Assembly: GCA_964425255.1 (NCBI GenBank)
Contig: CAYRMV010000158.1
Coordinates: 1 to 7,383, forward strand
Length of the DNA: 7,383 nucleotides
Direction: 5' to 3'
From: CAYRMV01 sp964425255
Lineage (GTDB): Bacteria; Bacteroidota; Bacteroidia; Flavobacteriales_D; Crocinitomicaceae
The notes beneath the pieces were generated by a model. The model was not told where the DNA came from, made no database searches, and saw nothing but the letters and a program-made list of their open reading frames with translations. Numbering within the stretch: the first letter of the stretch is position 1; every line of letters begins with the position of its first letter. Positions 1-6,388 of the stretch are shown here, one piece after another. The position numbers and the translations under genes are program-made.

Positions 1-256
1 CAATTGTAATGAACGTTGAACTTGTTTCACCCGATAGCAAACAACCTGAATTCCCAGGAACTGGATTTGGATTTTGACTAGGATTAGAAACGGATCCAGA
101 AGTAAAATCAATAATATTAGTTAATGGGTCATTCGGAGCAATCGAAAATGATGGAGTTGTACAACCGGGTACCGCACCATTACAATTATTCGGTGTTTGG
201 CCAAAAGAATTGATCCAAGTTGAGACAAACGCAAATATGAATATAAACTTTTTCAT
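1..256 (-). CDS. Secreted protein, N-terminal fragment (possible large surface/gliding-associated protein), cut by the window edge
   Basis: An open frame of 85 codons starts at ATG 256-254 and runs off the left edge without a stop. The protein begins MKKFIFIFAFVSTWINSFGQ, a typical Sec signal peptide: two lysines, a hydrophobic core, then a Ser-Phe-Gly-Gln junction common in Bacteroidota exported proteins. Residues 21-85 are rich in Asn, Pro, Ser, Thr and Gly and contain three cysteines (about 25, 32 and 72), including a GCTTPSF motif and GCLLSGETSSTF. I associate this pattern, from memory, with N-terminal domains of long Flavobacteriales surface proteins that often end in a type IX secretion or gliding-motility C-terminal domain. 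That end is not visible, so the assignment is inference. The start lies 8 nt after the stop of the preceding small secreted gene, which suggests co-transcription. No Shine-Dalgarno sequence is visible (TCGAGATT precedes the ATG). Confidence 0.75.
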   Translation of the reverse strand, partial: MKKFIFIFAFVSTWINSFGQTPNNCNGAVPGCTTPSFSIAPNDPLTNIIDFTSGSVSNPSQNPNPVPGNSGCLLSGETSSTFITI

Positions 257-264
257 AATCTCGA

Positions 265-618
265 TTATTGACAATTTGTAAATGGATATGGATTGATTAC
301 ATCTACCCCATGAACGCCTACTTGATAGCAAGTAGCAAACTGCTCATAACCAGTAATCCAATTTTTAAAATCTGCTTCTGTAAAAGAAGTAATATCCTTC
401 GTCAAAAGGAAAACTCGCTTGCTTATTGCATCAACACGTACAATTTTAACATAAGGATTTTCTCGTAATTGAGTTTCAAGATTTTGATAGTCTAATTCAT
501 TTGCCAACTCAATAGCACATTGTGCGAAAAATGGCGGTTGATTGGTATTTGTTCCAACCTGATTAAAAGCCAAAAAATGAACTAAGACTACAAAAATGAT
601 TGTTATTGGTGTTTTCAT
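265..618 (-). CDS. Small secreted/periplasmic protein of unknown function, 117 aa
   Basis: I do not recognise a named family. Residues 1-20 (MKTPITIIFVVLVHFLAFNQ) look like a signal peptide with a short basic start and a hydrophobic core, so export across the inner membrane is likely. The mature part has cysteines at 34, 97 and 116. Residues about 36-85 alternate in a helix-strand-strand-helix manner (ANELDYQNLETQL, then VKIVRVDA, KRVFLLTK, then a helix around TEADFKNWI). This faintly recalls a ferredoxin-like (HMA-type) fold, but there is no CxxC metal site, so this is only a structural guess. The protein ends in an aromatic, Pro-rich segment, NPYPFTNCQ. The gene lies downstream of the eno terminator, has its own candidate promoter at 641-670, and is followed 8 nt later by another secreted-protein gene. 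The two products may work together at the cell surface. Confidence 0.72.
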   Translation of the reverse strand: MKTPITIIFVVLVHFLAFNQVGTNTNQPPFFAQCAIELANELDYQNLETQLRENPYVKIVRVDAISKRVFLLTKDITSFTEADFKNWITGYEQFATCYQVGVHGVDVINPYPFTNCQ

Positions 619-640
619 TTTTAGAAGTTTACTAGCTAGA

Positions 641-670
641 CGAAATTACAACTTCATGGTTGTTTCACAA
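641..670 (-). promoter_or_regulatory. Candidate Bacteroidota-type promoter for the secreted gene pair
   Basis: On the minus strand a TTG (plus-strand 668-670) is followed after 19 nt by TAATTTCG (641-648). This differs at one base from the Bacteroidota -7 consensus TAnnTTTG, and the spacing fits the usual TTG to -7 distance. Transcription would begin about 15-20 nt before the ATG at 618. The element lies between the eno terminator and the 117-aa gene, where a new promoter is expected. The motif is short and the region AT-rich, so a chance match is possible. Confidence 0.4.
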
Positions 671-706
671 AAACATAATAATGCAATAAAATTGAAATGC
701 TAAAAC

Positions 707-733
707 AAAAAAAGGAGCTAAAAAGCTCCTTTT
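707..733 (-). terminator. Intrinsic terminator after eno
   Basis: A perfect 10-bp inverted repeat (AAAAGGAGCT at 710-719 paired with AGCTCCTTTT at 724-733, four-base loop) begins about 20 nt after the eno stop codon. On the minus strand the second arm runs into seven T residues, giving the hairpin-plus-U-tract form of a factor-independent terminator. It ends the carA-eno transcript and separates it from the secreted-protein genes. On the plus strand the T run is only four, so it mainly serves minus-strand transcription. Confidence 0.88.
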
Positions 734-753
734 GAAAACAGTATATCTACTAT

Positions 754-2040
754 TTAAGAAATAAATTTGAAATTTTTCCCTGGATAAACAGCAGCTTCTC
801 CAAGAGCCTCTTCTATCCTAAGTAACTGATTATACTTGGACATACGGTCACTTCGTGAAGCTGATCCTGTTTTTATTTGTCCACAATTTAATGCAACTGC
901 CAGATCAGCAATCGTGTTATCTTCAGTTTCACCACTGCGGTGACTCATTACACTTGTATATGAATTGCGTGTTGCTAATTGAACAGATTCAATTGTTTCT
1001 GTTAAGGATCCGATTTGATTTACTTTAACTAAAATGGAATTTGCGATACCTTCTTCGATTCCACGAGACAAACGTTTGGTATTTGTAACAAATAAATCGT
1101 CACCAACCAGCTGAACTTTATCTCCGATTGCCTCTGTACACAGTTTCCAACCGTTCCAATCATCTTCCGCTAATCCATCTTCGATAGAAATTATTGGATA
1201 TTTTTCAGACCAATTTTTCCAGTAAGCAACCATTTGCTCAGAAGTCATTTGATCTCCAGTTGATTCAAATACATACAAACCTGAATCTGCTTTATAAAAT
1301 TCTGATGATGCTGCATCCAATGCAATATAAATATCTTCACCAGGACGGAAACCTGCTTTTTCAATCGCTTGTAAAACAACTTCTATTGCTTCTTCGTTCG
1401 AACCAAGATTTGGTGCAAAGCCACCTTCATCTCCAACATTTGTTGACATTCCTTTGGACTTCAGAACATTTTTTAAATGATGAAAAATTTCTGTTCCCCA
1501 ACGTAAACCTTCACTAAATGAAGATGCACCGAAAGGCATAACCATGAATTCTTGAATATCAATTAAATTGTCAGCGTGTGAACCTCCGTTTAAGATGTTC
1601 ATCATTGGTACAGGCATGGTTACAGCACCAACACCCCCAATATATTGAAACAAAGGTAAACGAGCCTCTTGAGCAGCTGCACGAGCAACAGCCAAAGATG
1701 TTCCTAAAATAGCATTTGCGCCTAAATTTGATTTATTATCTGTACCATCCAAAGACAATAAAATTTTATCAATGGATTTTTGATCAAAAATTGATTGACC
1801 AATCAACGCTTCTTGAATTTGCGAATTCACATTGTGTACTGCTTTCAAAACACCTTTACCTAAATAAACAGATTTATCTCCATCTCTTAATTCAACAGCT
1901 TCATGAATACCAGTTGATGCACCAGATGGAACAGCAGCTCTTCCAAGAATTCCATTTGATGTAAATACATCCACTTCGATGGTTGGATTACCACGTGAAT
2001 CAAGGATTTGTCTACCAACAATTTTTGTGATTTTACTCAT
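754..2040 (-). CDS. eno: Enolase (phosphopyruvate hydratase)
   Basis: Enolase dehydrates 2-phosphoglycerate to phosphoenolpyruvate in glycolysis and runs in reverse in gluconeogenesis. The 428-aa product has the full family length. The N-terminal domain carries QILDSRGNPTIEVDV and the mobile loop SGASTG (39-44). The barrel domain has His155 in GGSHADN, Glu164 in DIQEF, the acid/base Glu205 in NVGDEGGFAPN, Mg2+ ligands Asp242, Glu287 (SIEDG) and Asp314 (GDD), catalytic Lys339 in the signature ILVKVNQIGSLTET, Ser366-His367-Arg368 (SHRSGETED), and Lys390 (GQIKTGS). All key residues are present, so it should be active. It probably acts as a cytosolic dimer or octamer (family knowledge). The gene starts 19 nt after the carA stop with no promoter-like sequence in the gap, so it is probably co-transcribed with carA; a terminator follows. 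No Shine-Dalgarno sequence is visible. Confidence 0.99.
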   Translation of the reverse strand: MSKITKIVGRQILDSRGNPTIEVDVFTSNGILGRAAVPSGASTGIHEAVELRDGDKSVYLGKGVLKAVHNVNSQIQEALIGQSIFDQKSIDKILLSLDGTDNKSNLGANAILGTSLAVARAAAQEARLPLFQYIGGVGAVTMPVPMMNILNGGSHADNLIDIQEFMVMPFGASSFSEGLRWGTEIFHHLKNVLKSKGMSTNVGDEGGFAPNLGSNEEAIEVVLQAIEKAGFRPGEDIYIALDAASSEFYKADSGLYVFESTGDQMTSEQMVAYWKNWSEKYPIISIEDGLAEDDWNGWKLCTEAIGDKVQLVGDDLFVTNTKRLSRGIEEGIANSILVKVNQIGSLTETIESVQLATRNSYTSVMSHRSGETEDNTIADLAVALNCGQIKTGSASRSDRMSKYNQLLRIEEALGEAAVYPGKNFKFIS

Positions 2041-2059
2041 ACGATTTCAATATAGTGAT

Positions 2060-3160
2060 TTAATTAAATTGGTTCATATTTTGAATAAACTGATCAAACA
2101 GATAACGTGAATCATGTGGACCAGCTGATGCTTCTGGATGATATTGTACTGAAAAAACAGGTTTGTTTTTCAATTCGATACCAGCAATTGTGTTATCATT
2201 CAAATGAATATGAGTTACTTCTATTTCAGGATTTGAATTTACACTTTCTTTCGATATGACAAAACCATGATTTTGAGAAGTAATTTCCCCTTTACCAGTC
2301 TTCAAATTTTTAATAGGATGATTAATTCCTCTGTGACCATTGAACATTTTTTCTGTTTTCAATCCTTGACTTAATCCCAAAATTTGATGTCCCAAACAGA
2401 TTCCAAAAATGGGTTTTCCCGAATTGACAATTGATTTTACCAAATTGATCGTTTCTGGCATGGCAGATGGATCACCTGGACCATTTGATAACATGATTCC
2501 ATTCGGATTAAAAGAAAGTAAATCTTCTAATGTGGAATTCATTGGGAAAACTTTCACATGGCATCCACGATCAACTAAGCAACGTACAATATTTCGTTTT
2601 ACCCCTAAATCAAGTAAAGAAACGCGTAATTGAGCATTTTCAGGCTGAACTTCATAAGGTTCATTTGTGCAAACTTTCGAACTTAACTCAAGTCCATCCA
2701 TACTTGGAACTTTTGCTAGTTTCTCTTTTAGGGAATCTAAATCTAGAATTTCAGAAGAAATAATTGCATTCATAGCACCTTTAGAACGAATGTGACGAAC
2801 TAAAGCCCTTGTATCAATATCAGAGATACCTACACAATTTGAACGTTGCATTAAATCCTCCAATGAACTTTCAGCCGAAGGTCTTGAATGAATATCAGCA
2901 TACTTTTTAGTAACGAGACCAGCTATTTTAATTCCTTCCGACTCATTTTCATGTTGGTGAACGCCATAATTCCCGATGTGAGAAGTGGTCATGACCAAAA
3001 TTTGACCAAAATAGGAAGGATCAGTAAAAACTTCTTGGTATCCTGTCATACCAGTATTAAAGGCAATTTCTCCGGTAGTGGTTCCGATTTTTCCGACCGC
3101 TTTTCCTTCAAAAAACGTTCCATCTTCAAGAAGAAGGATGGCATTTTGTTTATCGTTCAT
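2060..3160 (-). CDS. carA: Carbamoyl-phosphate synthase, small (glutamine amidotransferase) subunit
   Basis: CarA hydrolyses glutamine and channels ammonia to the large subunit CarB, which makes carbamoyl phosphate for pyrimidine and arginine synthesis. The 366-aa product has normal family length. The CarA-specific N-terminal domain spans about 1-150 (LLEDGTFFEGKAVG; FNTGMTGYQEVFTDPSY; SHIGNYG at 60-66). A class I glutaminase domain follows: LSNGPGDPS (224-232), nucleophile Cys255 in GICLGHQ, and His341 and Glu343 in VQYHPEAS. The catalytic triad is therefore intact. CarB is not in the window and must be encoded elsewhere. The gene is separated from rplQ by a strong terminator and has its own -7 element at 3175-3182. 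This makes it the first gene of a carA-eno unit rather than the last gene of the ribosomal operon. No arginine- or pyrimidine-responsive leader can fit in the very short 5' region. Confidence 0.99.
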   Translation of the reverse strand: MNDKQNAILLLEDGTFFEGKAVGKIGTTTGEIAFNTGMTGYQEVFTDPSYFGQILVMTTSHIGNYGVHQHENESEGIKIAGLVTKKYADIHSRPSAESSLEDLMQRSNCVGISDIDTRALVRHIRSKGAMNAIISSEILDLDSLKEKLAKVPSMDGLELSSKVCTNEPYEVQPENAQLRVSLLDLGVKRNIVRCLVDRGCHVKVFPMNSTLEDLLSFNPNGIMLSNGPGDPSAMPETINLVKSIVNSGKPIFGICLGHQILGLSQGLKTEKMFNGHRGINHPIKNLKTGKGEITSQNHGFVISKESVNSNPEIEVTHIHLNDNTIAGIELKNKPVFSVQYHPEASAGPHDSRYLFDQFIQNMNQFN

Positions 3161-3174
3161 GCAGAAAATTTTTG

Positions 3175-3182
3175 CAAAGGTA
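3175..3182 (-). promoter_or_regulatory. -7 promoter element (TACCTTTG) for carA-eno
   Basis: The minus strand reads TACCTTTGCAAAA just upstream of carA, an exact match to the Bacteroidota sigma factor -7 consensus TAnnTTTG. No clean TTG lies at the -33 position; about 20 nt upstream there is only an AT-rich TTA/TTT stretch, so the upstream half is weak. The last G of the element is 15 nt from the carA ATG. Transcription should start about 9-11 nt before the start codon, giving a very short leader. Its place between the rplQ terminator and carA supports the call. Confidence 0.65.
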
Positions 3183-3218
3183 GGATTTCAAATGGAAATA
3201 AATAAATTATTTATTCAC

Positions 3219-3248
3219 AAAAAAAGGGTTTAGCAAGCTAAACCCTTT
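3219..3248 (-). terminator. Intrinsic terminator at the end of the ribosomal protein/rpoA operon
   Basis: A perfect 12-bp inverted repeat, AAAGGGTTTAGC (3223-3234) and GCTAAACCCTTT (3237-3248), has a two-base spacer; the real loop would be four bases. On the minus strand the second arm runs into seven consecutive T residues (3225-3219). It lies 22 nt after the rplQ stop codon and marks the end of the secY-to-rplQ gene string, separating it from carA. Confidence 0.92.
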
Positions 3249-3270
3249 AAAAACTAAAACGTATAGTTTC

Positions 3271-3813
3271 TTATTTTTCTTCTTCCGTAGAATTTTCTTC
3301 TATTGAATCATCTGTTGATTCTTCAGTAGCTGACTCTTCTGATGCTGGTGCTTCTGTAGTTTCTTCAACAACTTCAGCAGTTGTAGAAGCTTTTGAACCG
3401 CCACGACGAGAACGACGTGTTGTTTTCTTTTCAGAAGCTGCATTTAACATTAATTCGTTAAAGTCTACCAATTCGATCATACACATTTCTGCATTATCTC
3501 CTAGACGGAAACCTGTGCGAATGATACGTGTATATCCACCTGGACGACCTTCCACTTTTGGAGCTATGTTACGGAACAATTCAGTAACCGCATCTTTGCT
3601 TCCTAAGTAACTAAATACAGTACGACGAGAGTGCGTAGAATCTGTTTTAGACTTTGTGATAAGTGGTTCGATGTACACTCTCAAAGCTTTTGCTTTTGCT
3701 ACAGTTGTAGTAATACGCTTATGCTCGATCAATGAACATGCCATGTTAGACATCATTGCTTTTCTGTGCGAAGATGTTCTACCTAAATGATTAACTTTTT
3801 TTCCGTGTCTCAT
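3271..3813 (-). CDS. rplQ: 50S ribosomal protein L17 (bL17) with a long acidic C-terminal tail
   Basis: L17 is a large-subunit protein near the exit region of the ribosome. Residues 1-120 form the conserved core: MRHGKKVNHLGRTSSHRKAM at the start, then ITTTVAKAKALR, and GRPGGYTRIIRTGFRLGDNAEM followed by the last strand IELVDF. The usual protein ends near residue 120-130, but here it runs to 180. The extra part first shows a basic patch (KKTTRRSRRGGSK, 129-141) and then about 40 residues dominated by Glu, Ser, Thr and Ala, ending EENSTEEEK. This extension is low-complexity and probably disordered. C-terminally extended L17 is, as far as I recall, common in Bacteroidota. The gene lies 90 nt after rpoA, a longer gap than most neighbours, and is the last gene before the terminator. 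Confidence 0.98.
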   Translation of the reverse strand: MRHGKKVNHLGRTSSHRKAMMSNMACSLIEHKRITTTVAKAKALRVYIEPLITKSKTDSTHSRRTVFSYLGSKDAVTELFRNIAPKVEGRPGGYTRIIRTGFRLGDNAEMCMIELVDFNELMLNAASEKKTTRRSRRGGSKASTTAEVVEETTEAPASEESATEESTDDSIEENSTEEEK

Positions 3814-3903
3814 TTTATTGAATTTCGTAAGTAACGGTTAACTATATCCTAATTTCGCATGGAAATAATCACCTATTACGCCATTTTTAAATCTAGTGCG
3901 ATT

Positions 3904-4896
3904 CTAGTCTTTATCTAATTTATATTTGGCAACATTCATCCCAAAGTTTAATCCTTTGTTGTCAACCAAATCTTCTAATTCAGTAAGCGACTTCTTACCA
4001 AAGTTACGGAACTTCAATAAGTCGTTTTTGTTGTATGAAACCAAATCACCTAATGTTTCTACATCAGCAGCTTTTAAACAATTTAAAGCACGAACTGAAA
4101 GATCCATATCGACTAATTTAGTCTTCAACAATTGACGCATGTGAAGAGAAGTTTCATCAAATTCTTCTGTATCAGATTTTACTTCACTATCCAATGTAAT
4201 TTTCTCATCAGAGAACAACATAAAGTGGTGAATTAAAATCTTAGCAGCTTCTTTCAAAGCATCTTTCGGGTGAATTGAGCCATCCGTAGTAATTTCCATT
4301 ACCAATTTCTCATAATCCGTCTTTTGTTCAACACGGTAATTTTCAATCGTGTATTTTACATTTTTGATCGGAGTAAAGATAGAATCGATAAAAATGGTTC
4401 CAAATGGAGCACCATTCACTTTGTTTTCTTCAGCTGGATAGTATCCACGACCTTTAACAATCGTCAATTCCATCTCAAATTTCACTGAAGACTCCATATT
4501 ACAGATTACTAAATCCGGATTGAGCACTTGGAAAGCAGAAGTAAATTTACCTAAATCTCCAGCAGTCAATTGATTTTGACCTGAAACAGAAATTACAACT
4601 GTTTCATTGTCTGTACCGTCAATTTGTTGCTTGAAACGAACTTGCTTTAAGTTCAATACGATTTCAGTAACATCTTCTACAACTCCTTTCAACGTCGTGA
4701 ATTCGTGGTCTGCCCCTTCGATACGAATGGATGAAATCGCAAATCCTTCCAATGAAGAAAGCATAATGCGACGTAATGCATTACCAATTGTAATACCGTA
4801 TCCAGGCTCAAGAGGACGGAACTCGAACTGTCCTTTGTGCTCGTCAGACTGAATCATGATAACCTTATCAGGCTTTTGGAAGTCTAGAATAGCCAT
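3904..4896 (-). CDS. rpoA: DNA-directed RNA polymerase subunit alpha
   Basis: The alpha subunit dimerises to nucleate assembly of RNA polymerase, and its C-terminal domain contacts promoter DNA and activators. The 330-aa product has the normal length. The N-terminal domain (about 1-235) has the conserved FRPLEPGYGITIGNALRRIML (26-46) and LKGVVEDVTEIVLNLK segments used for dimerisation and beta/beta' contact. A short acidic linker (about 238-250, SEVKSDTEEFDET) leads to the C-terminal domain. There LSVRALNCLK places Arg269, Asn272 and Cys273 at the positions of E. coli Arg265, Asn268 and Cys269, and the second helix-hairpin-helix reads FRNFGKKSLTEL. DNA-binding residues are thus kept. The gene sits between rpsD (19 nt) and rplQ (90 nt), the classic alpha-operon order. 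Confidence 0.99.
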   Translation of the reverse strand: MAILDFQKPDKVIMIQSDEHKGQFEFRPLEPGYGITIGNALRRIMLSSLEGFAISSIRIEGADHEFTTLKGVVEDVTEIVLNLKQVRFKQQIDGTDNETVVISVSGQNQLTAGDLGKFTSAFQVLNPDLVICNMESSVKFEMELTIVKGRGYYPAEENKVNGAPFGTIFIDSIFTPIKNVKYTIENYRVEQKTDYEKLVMEITTDGSIHPKDALKEAAKILIHHFMLFSDEKITLDSEVKSDTEEFDETSLHMRQLLKTKLVDMDLSVRALNCLKAADVETLGDLVSYNKNDLLKFRNFGKKSLTELEDLVDNKGLNFGMNVAKYKLDKD

Positions 4897-4915
4897 TTTT
4901 AAAATGCTTTATTTA

Positions 4916-5524
4916 TTATTTAGAATACAATTCGACGATCAGCTGTTCCTTGATATTTTCAGGAATCATTTCACGAGCAGGTGTGCTCAGGACTTTCCCT
5001 GACATATCAGCAGGATTCCAATCCAACCAATCGTATTTCTTACTATTTGAAGCCAATGAAGAAGTGATTGCTTCTAAAGACTTCGATTTTTCACGTACTC
5101 CAACAACATCACCAACACGTAATGTATATGAAGGAATGTTAACTACTTCTCCGTTAACTGTAACATGCTTGTGAGAAACCAACTGACGTGCAGCACGACG
5201 AGTTGTTGCAATACCTAAACGGTATACTGTGTTATCCAAACGTGCTTCACACAATTGTAACAAGTTTTCACCTGTAATACCTTTCATGCTAGACGCTTTC
5301 ACAAACAAGTTAGAGAACTGACGCTCAAGAATACCGTAAGTATACTTTGCTTTTTGTTTTTCAGCCAACTGAATTGCGTATTCAGATTGCTTTCCTCCTC
5401 TTCTCTTCGCAGGACCGTGTTGTCCTGGACCGTATGGACGACGATCTAAAGCTTTGTCTGCTCCGAAGATAGGCTCACGAAAACGACGAGCGATTTTCGA
5501 TTTTGGACCTGTGTATCTTGCCAT
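4916..5524 (-). CDS. rpsD: 30S ribosomal protein S4 (uS4), zinc-free form
   Basis: S4 is a primary 16S rRNA binding protein that nucleates assembly of the 30S body and takes part in decoding fidelity. The 202-aa product matches the family length. It begins MARYTGPKSKIARRFREP, followed by RRPYGPGQHGPAKRR in the N-terminal domain. The S4 RNA-binding domain spans about 92-150 (CEARLDNTVYRLGIATTRRAARQLVSHKHVTVNG region, in pieces) and the protein ends EQLIVELYSK. The N-terminal domain lacks the zinc-binding cysteines found in some S4 proteins; the only cysteine is Cys92. In other bacteria S4 represses its own mRNA, and an 81-nt gap with a hairpin lies directly upstream, where such control could act. 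rpoA follows after 19 nt. Confidence 0.99.
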   Translation of the reverse strand: MARYTGPKSKIARRFREPIFGADKALDRRPYGPGQHGPAKRRGGKQSEYAIQLAEKQKAKYTYGILERQFSNLFVKASSMKGITGENLLQLCEARLDNTVYRLGIATTRRAARQLVSHKHVTVNGEVVNIPSYTLRVGDVVGVREKSKSLEAITSSLASNSKKYDWLDWNPADMSGKVLSTPAREMIPENIKEQLIVELYSK

Positions 5525-5538
5525 TTTACTTATGTATT

Positions 5539-5594
5539 AAAAATAAAGAGAGGACATGAATTAAGGCTTTCCTTCGATGTCCTTTTATCTCTTT
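5539..5594 (-). promoter_or_regulatory. Nested hairpin plus U-rich tract upstream of rpsD (candidate attenuator or S4 leader)
   Basis: In the minus-strand RNA, AAAGAG (5594-5589) pairs with CUCUUU (5550-5545). AGGACAU (5583-5577) pairs with AUGUCCU (5557-5551), and an inner AAGG/CCUU (5574-5571 with 5566-5563) closes a four-base loop. A five-base bulge and small internal loops separate the stems. The structure starts 11 nt after the rpsK stop and is followed by UUUAUUUUUAA. It therefore looks like a partial terminator or attenuator, or a leader structure controlling rpsD-rpoA-rplQ. The pairing is seen in the sequence; the function is inference. Confidence 0.5.
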
Positions 5595-5605
5595 GGTTAA
5601 ATTTA

Positions 5606-5992
5606 TTAAACTCTTCTTCTTTTTGGAGGTCTACATCCGTTGTGTGGTAATGGAGTAATGTCGATGATTTCGATAACTTCAATACCTGCATTATGCAAGG
5701 AGCGAATTGCTGATTCACGTCCTCCACCCGGACCTTTAACGTAAACTTTTACGCGACGTAATCCGAAGTCATGAGCTTCTTTAGCGCAATCCTCAGCAGC
5801 AACTTGTGCAGCATAAGGAGTGTTCTTTTTAGAACCGCGGAAGCCCATTTTCCCTGCTGAAGACCAAGAAATAACTTGCCCAGCATTGTTTGTCAAAGAA
5901 ATGATAACATTGTTGAAGGTAGCTTGAATATGCGCTTCACCCAATGCTTCTACTTTGACATTTTTCTTCTTCTTTTGATTAGACTTTGCCAT
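5606..5992 (-). CDS. rpsK: 30S ribosomal protein S11 (uS11)
   Basis: S11 forms part of the 30S platform and contacts 16S rRNA near the mRNA exit channel. The 128-aa product has normal length. A lysine-rich start (KSNQKKKKNVKVEALG) is followed by the conserved HIQATFNNVIISLTN, SSAGKMGFRGSKKNTPYAAQ, the universal GPGGGRESAIR loop (87-97) and the C-terminal DITPLPHNGCRPPKRRR. Asn118-Gly119 matches the Asn-Gly pair that is converted to isoaspartate in the E. coli protein. The gene begins 9 nt after the rpsM stop and is probably co-transcribed with it. An 81-nt gap with a hairpin separates it from rpsD. Confidence 0.99.
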   Translation of the reverse strand: MAKSNQKKKKNVKVEALGEAHIQATFNNVIISLTNNAGQVISWSSAGKMGFRGSKKNTPYAAQVAAEDCAKEAHDFGLRRVKVYVKGPGGGRESAIRSLHNAGIEVIEIIDITPLPHNGCRPPKRRRV

Positions 5993-6001
5993 CTTTACTT
6001 A

Positions 6002-6376
6002 TTATTTAGTTGCTTTTTTCTTGTTTGCAACTGTTTTTCTCTTACCTTTTCTTGTACGTGAGTTATTTTTCGTACGTTGACCTCTCAATGGAAGACCAGC
6101 TCTGTGACGAATTCCACGGTTACATCCGATATCCATCAAACGTTTAATGTTCAACTGAATTTCAGAACGTAACTGACCTTCTGTTTTGATTTCGTTGATT
6201 GATTCACGAATCATACCAATTTGATCATCACTCCAATCTTGAACTTTGATATTTTCGTCGATACCATGTTTGCTCAAAATTTGTTTTGCTGTGCTACGAC
6301 CAATTCCAAAGATGTATGTCAAACCGATAACACCTCTTTTTTTCTTTGGTAAATCTATACCTGCTATACGTGCCAT
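6002..6376 (-). CDS. rpsM: 30S ribosomal protein S13 (uS13)
   Basis: S13 sits in the head of the 30S subunit, contacts the P-site tRNA and forms bridges to the 50S subunit. The 124-aa product has full length. It opens MARIAGIDLP, has the helix-hairpin-helix part TYIFGIGRSTAKQIL (20-34), the conserved GCNRGIRHRAGLPLRGQRT (84-102) and a strongly basic tail (SRTRKGKRK... to residue 124) expected to reach the tRNA. It lies 12 nt after rpmJ and 9 nt before rpsK in the usual order. The sequence before the start (TAGAATAATATT) holds no Shine-Dalgarno motif. Confidence 0.99.
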   Translation of the reverse strand: MARIAGIDLPKKKRGVIGLTYIFGIGRSTAKQILSKHGIDENIKVQDWSDDQIGMIRESINEIKTEGQLRSEIQLNIKRLMDIGCNRGIRHRAGLPLRGQRTKNNSRTRKGKRKTVANKKKATK

Positions 6377-6388
6377 AATATTATTCTA

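Noticed and set aside
268..468. Plus-strand 66-codon frame opposite the 117-aa secreted gene
   Set aside because: The minus-strand frame has a good signal peptide, close spacing to its neighbour and a promoter; the plus frame has none of these.
1194..1964. Two plus-strand open frames inside eno
   Set aside because: They are antisense to a complete, well-conserved enolase, contain Leu/Gln/His-rich low-complexity translations typical of shadow frames, and have no promoter.
2409..3205. Three plus-strand open frames antisense to carA
   Set aside because: carA is intact on the minus strand with all catalytic motifs; the antisense translations show no domain or signal.
3251..3269. Small AAACT/AGTTT inverted repeat between rplQ and its terminator
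   Set aside because: Only five A/T-rich pairs; too weak to have support next to the clear terminator hairpin.
3888..3895. TAGATTTA as an rplQ promoter
   Set aside because: It lacks the final G of TAnnTTTG and a TTG at the right distance, so it is too weak to list as a promoter; kept only as part of the gap observation.
5530..5727. A 65-codon minus-strand frame that overlaps the 3' half of rpsK and covers the rpsK-rpsD gap
   Set aside because: It lies in another frame over strongly conserved rpsK coding sequence, has no recognisable protein features, and its downstream part is better explained by the hairpin.
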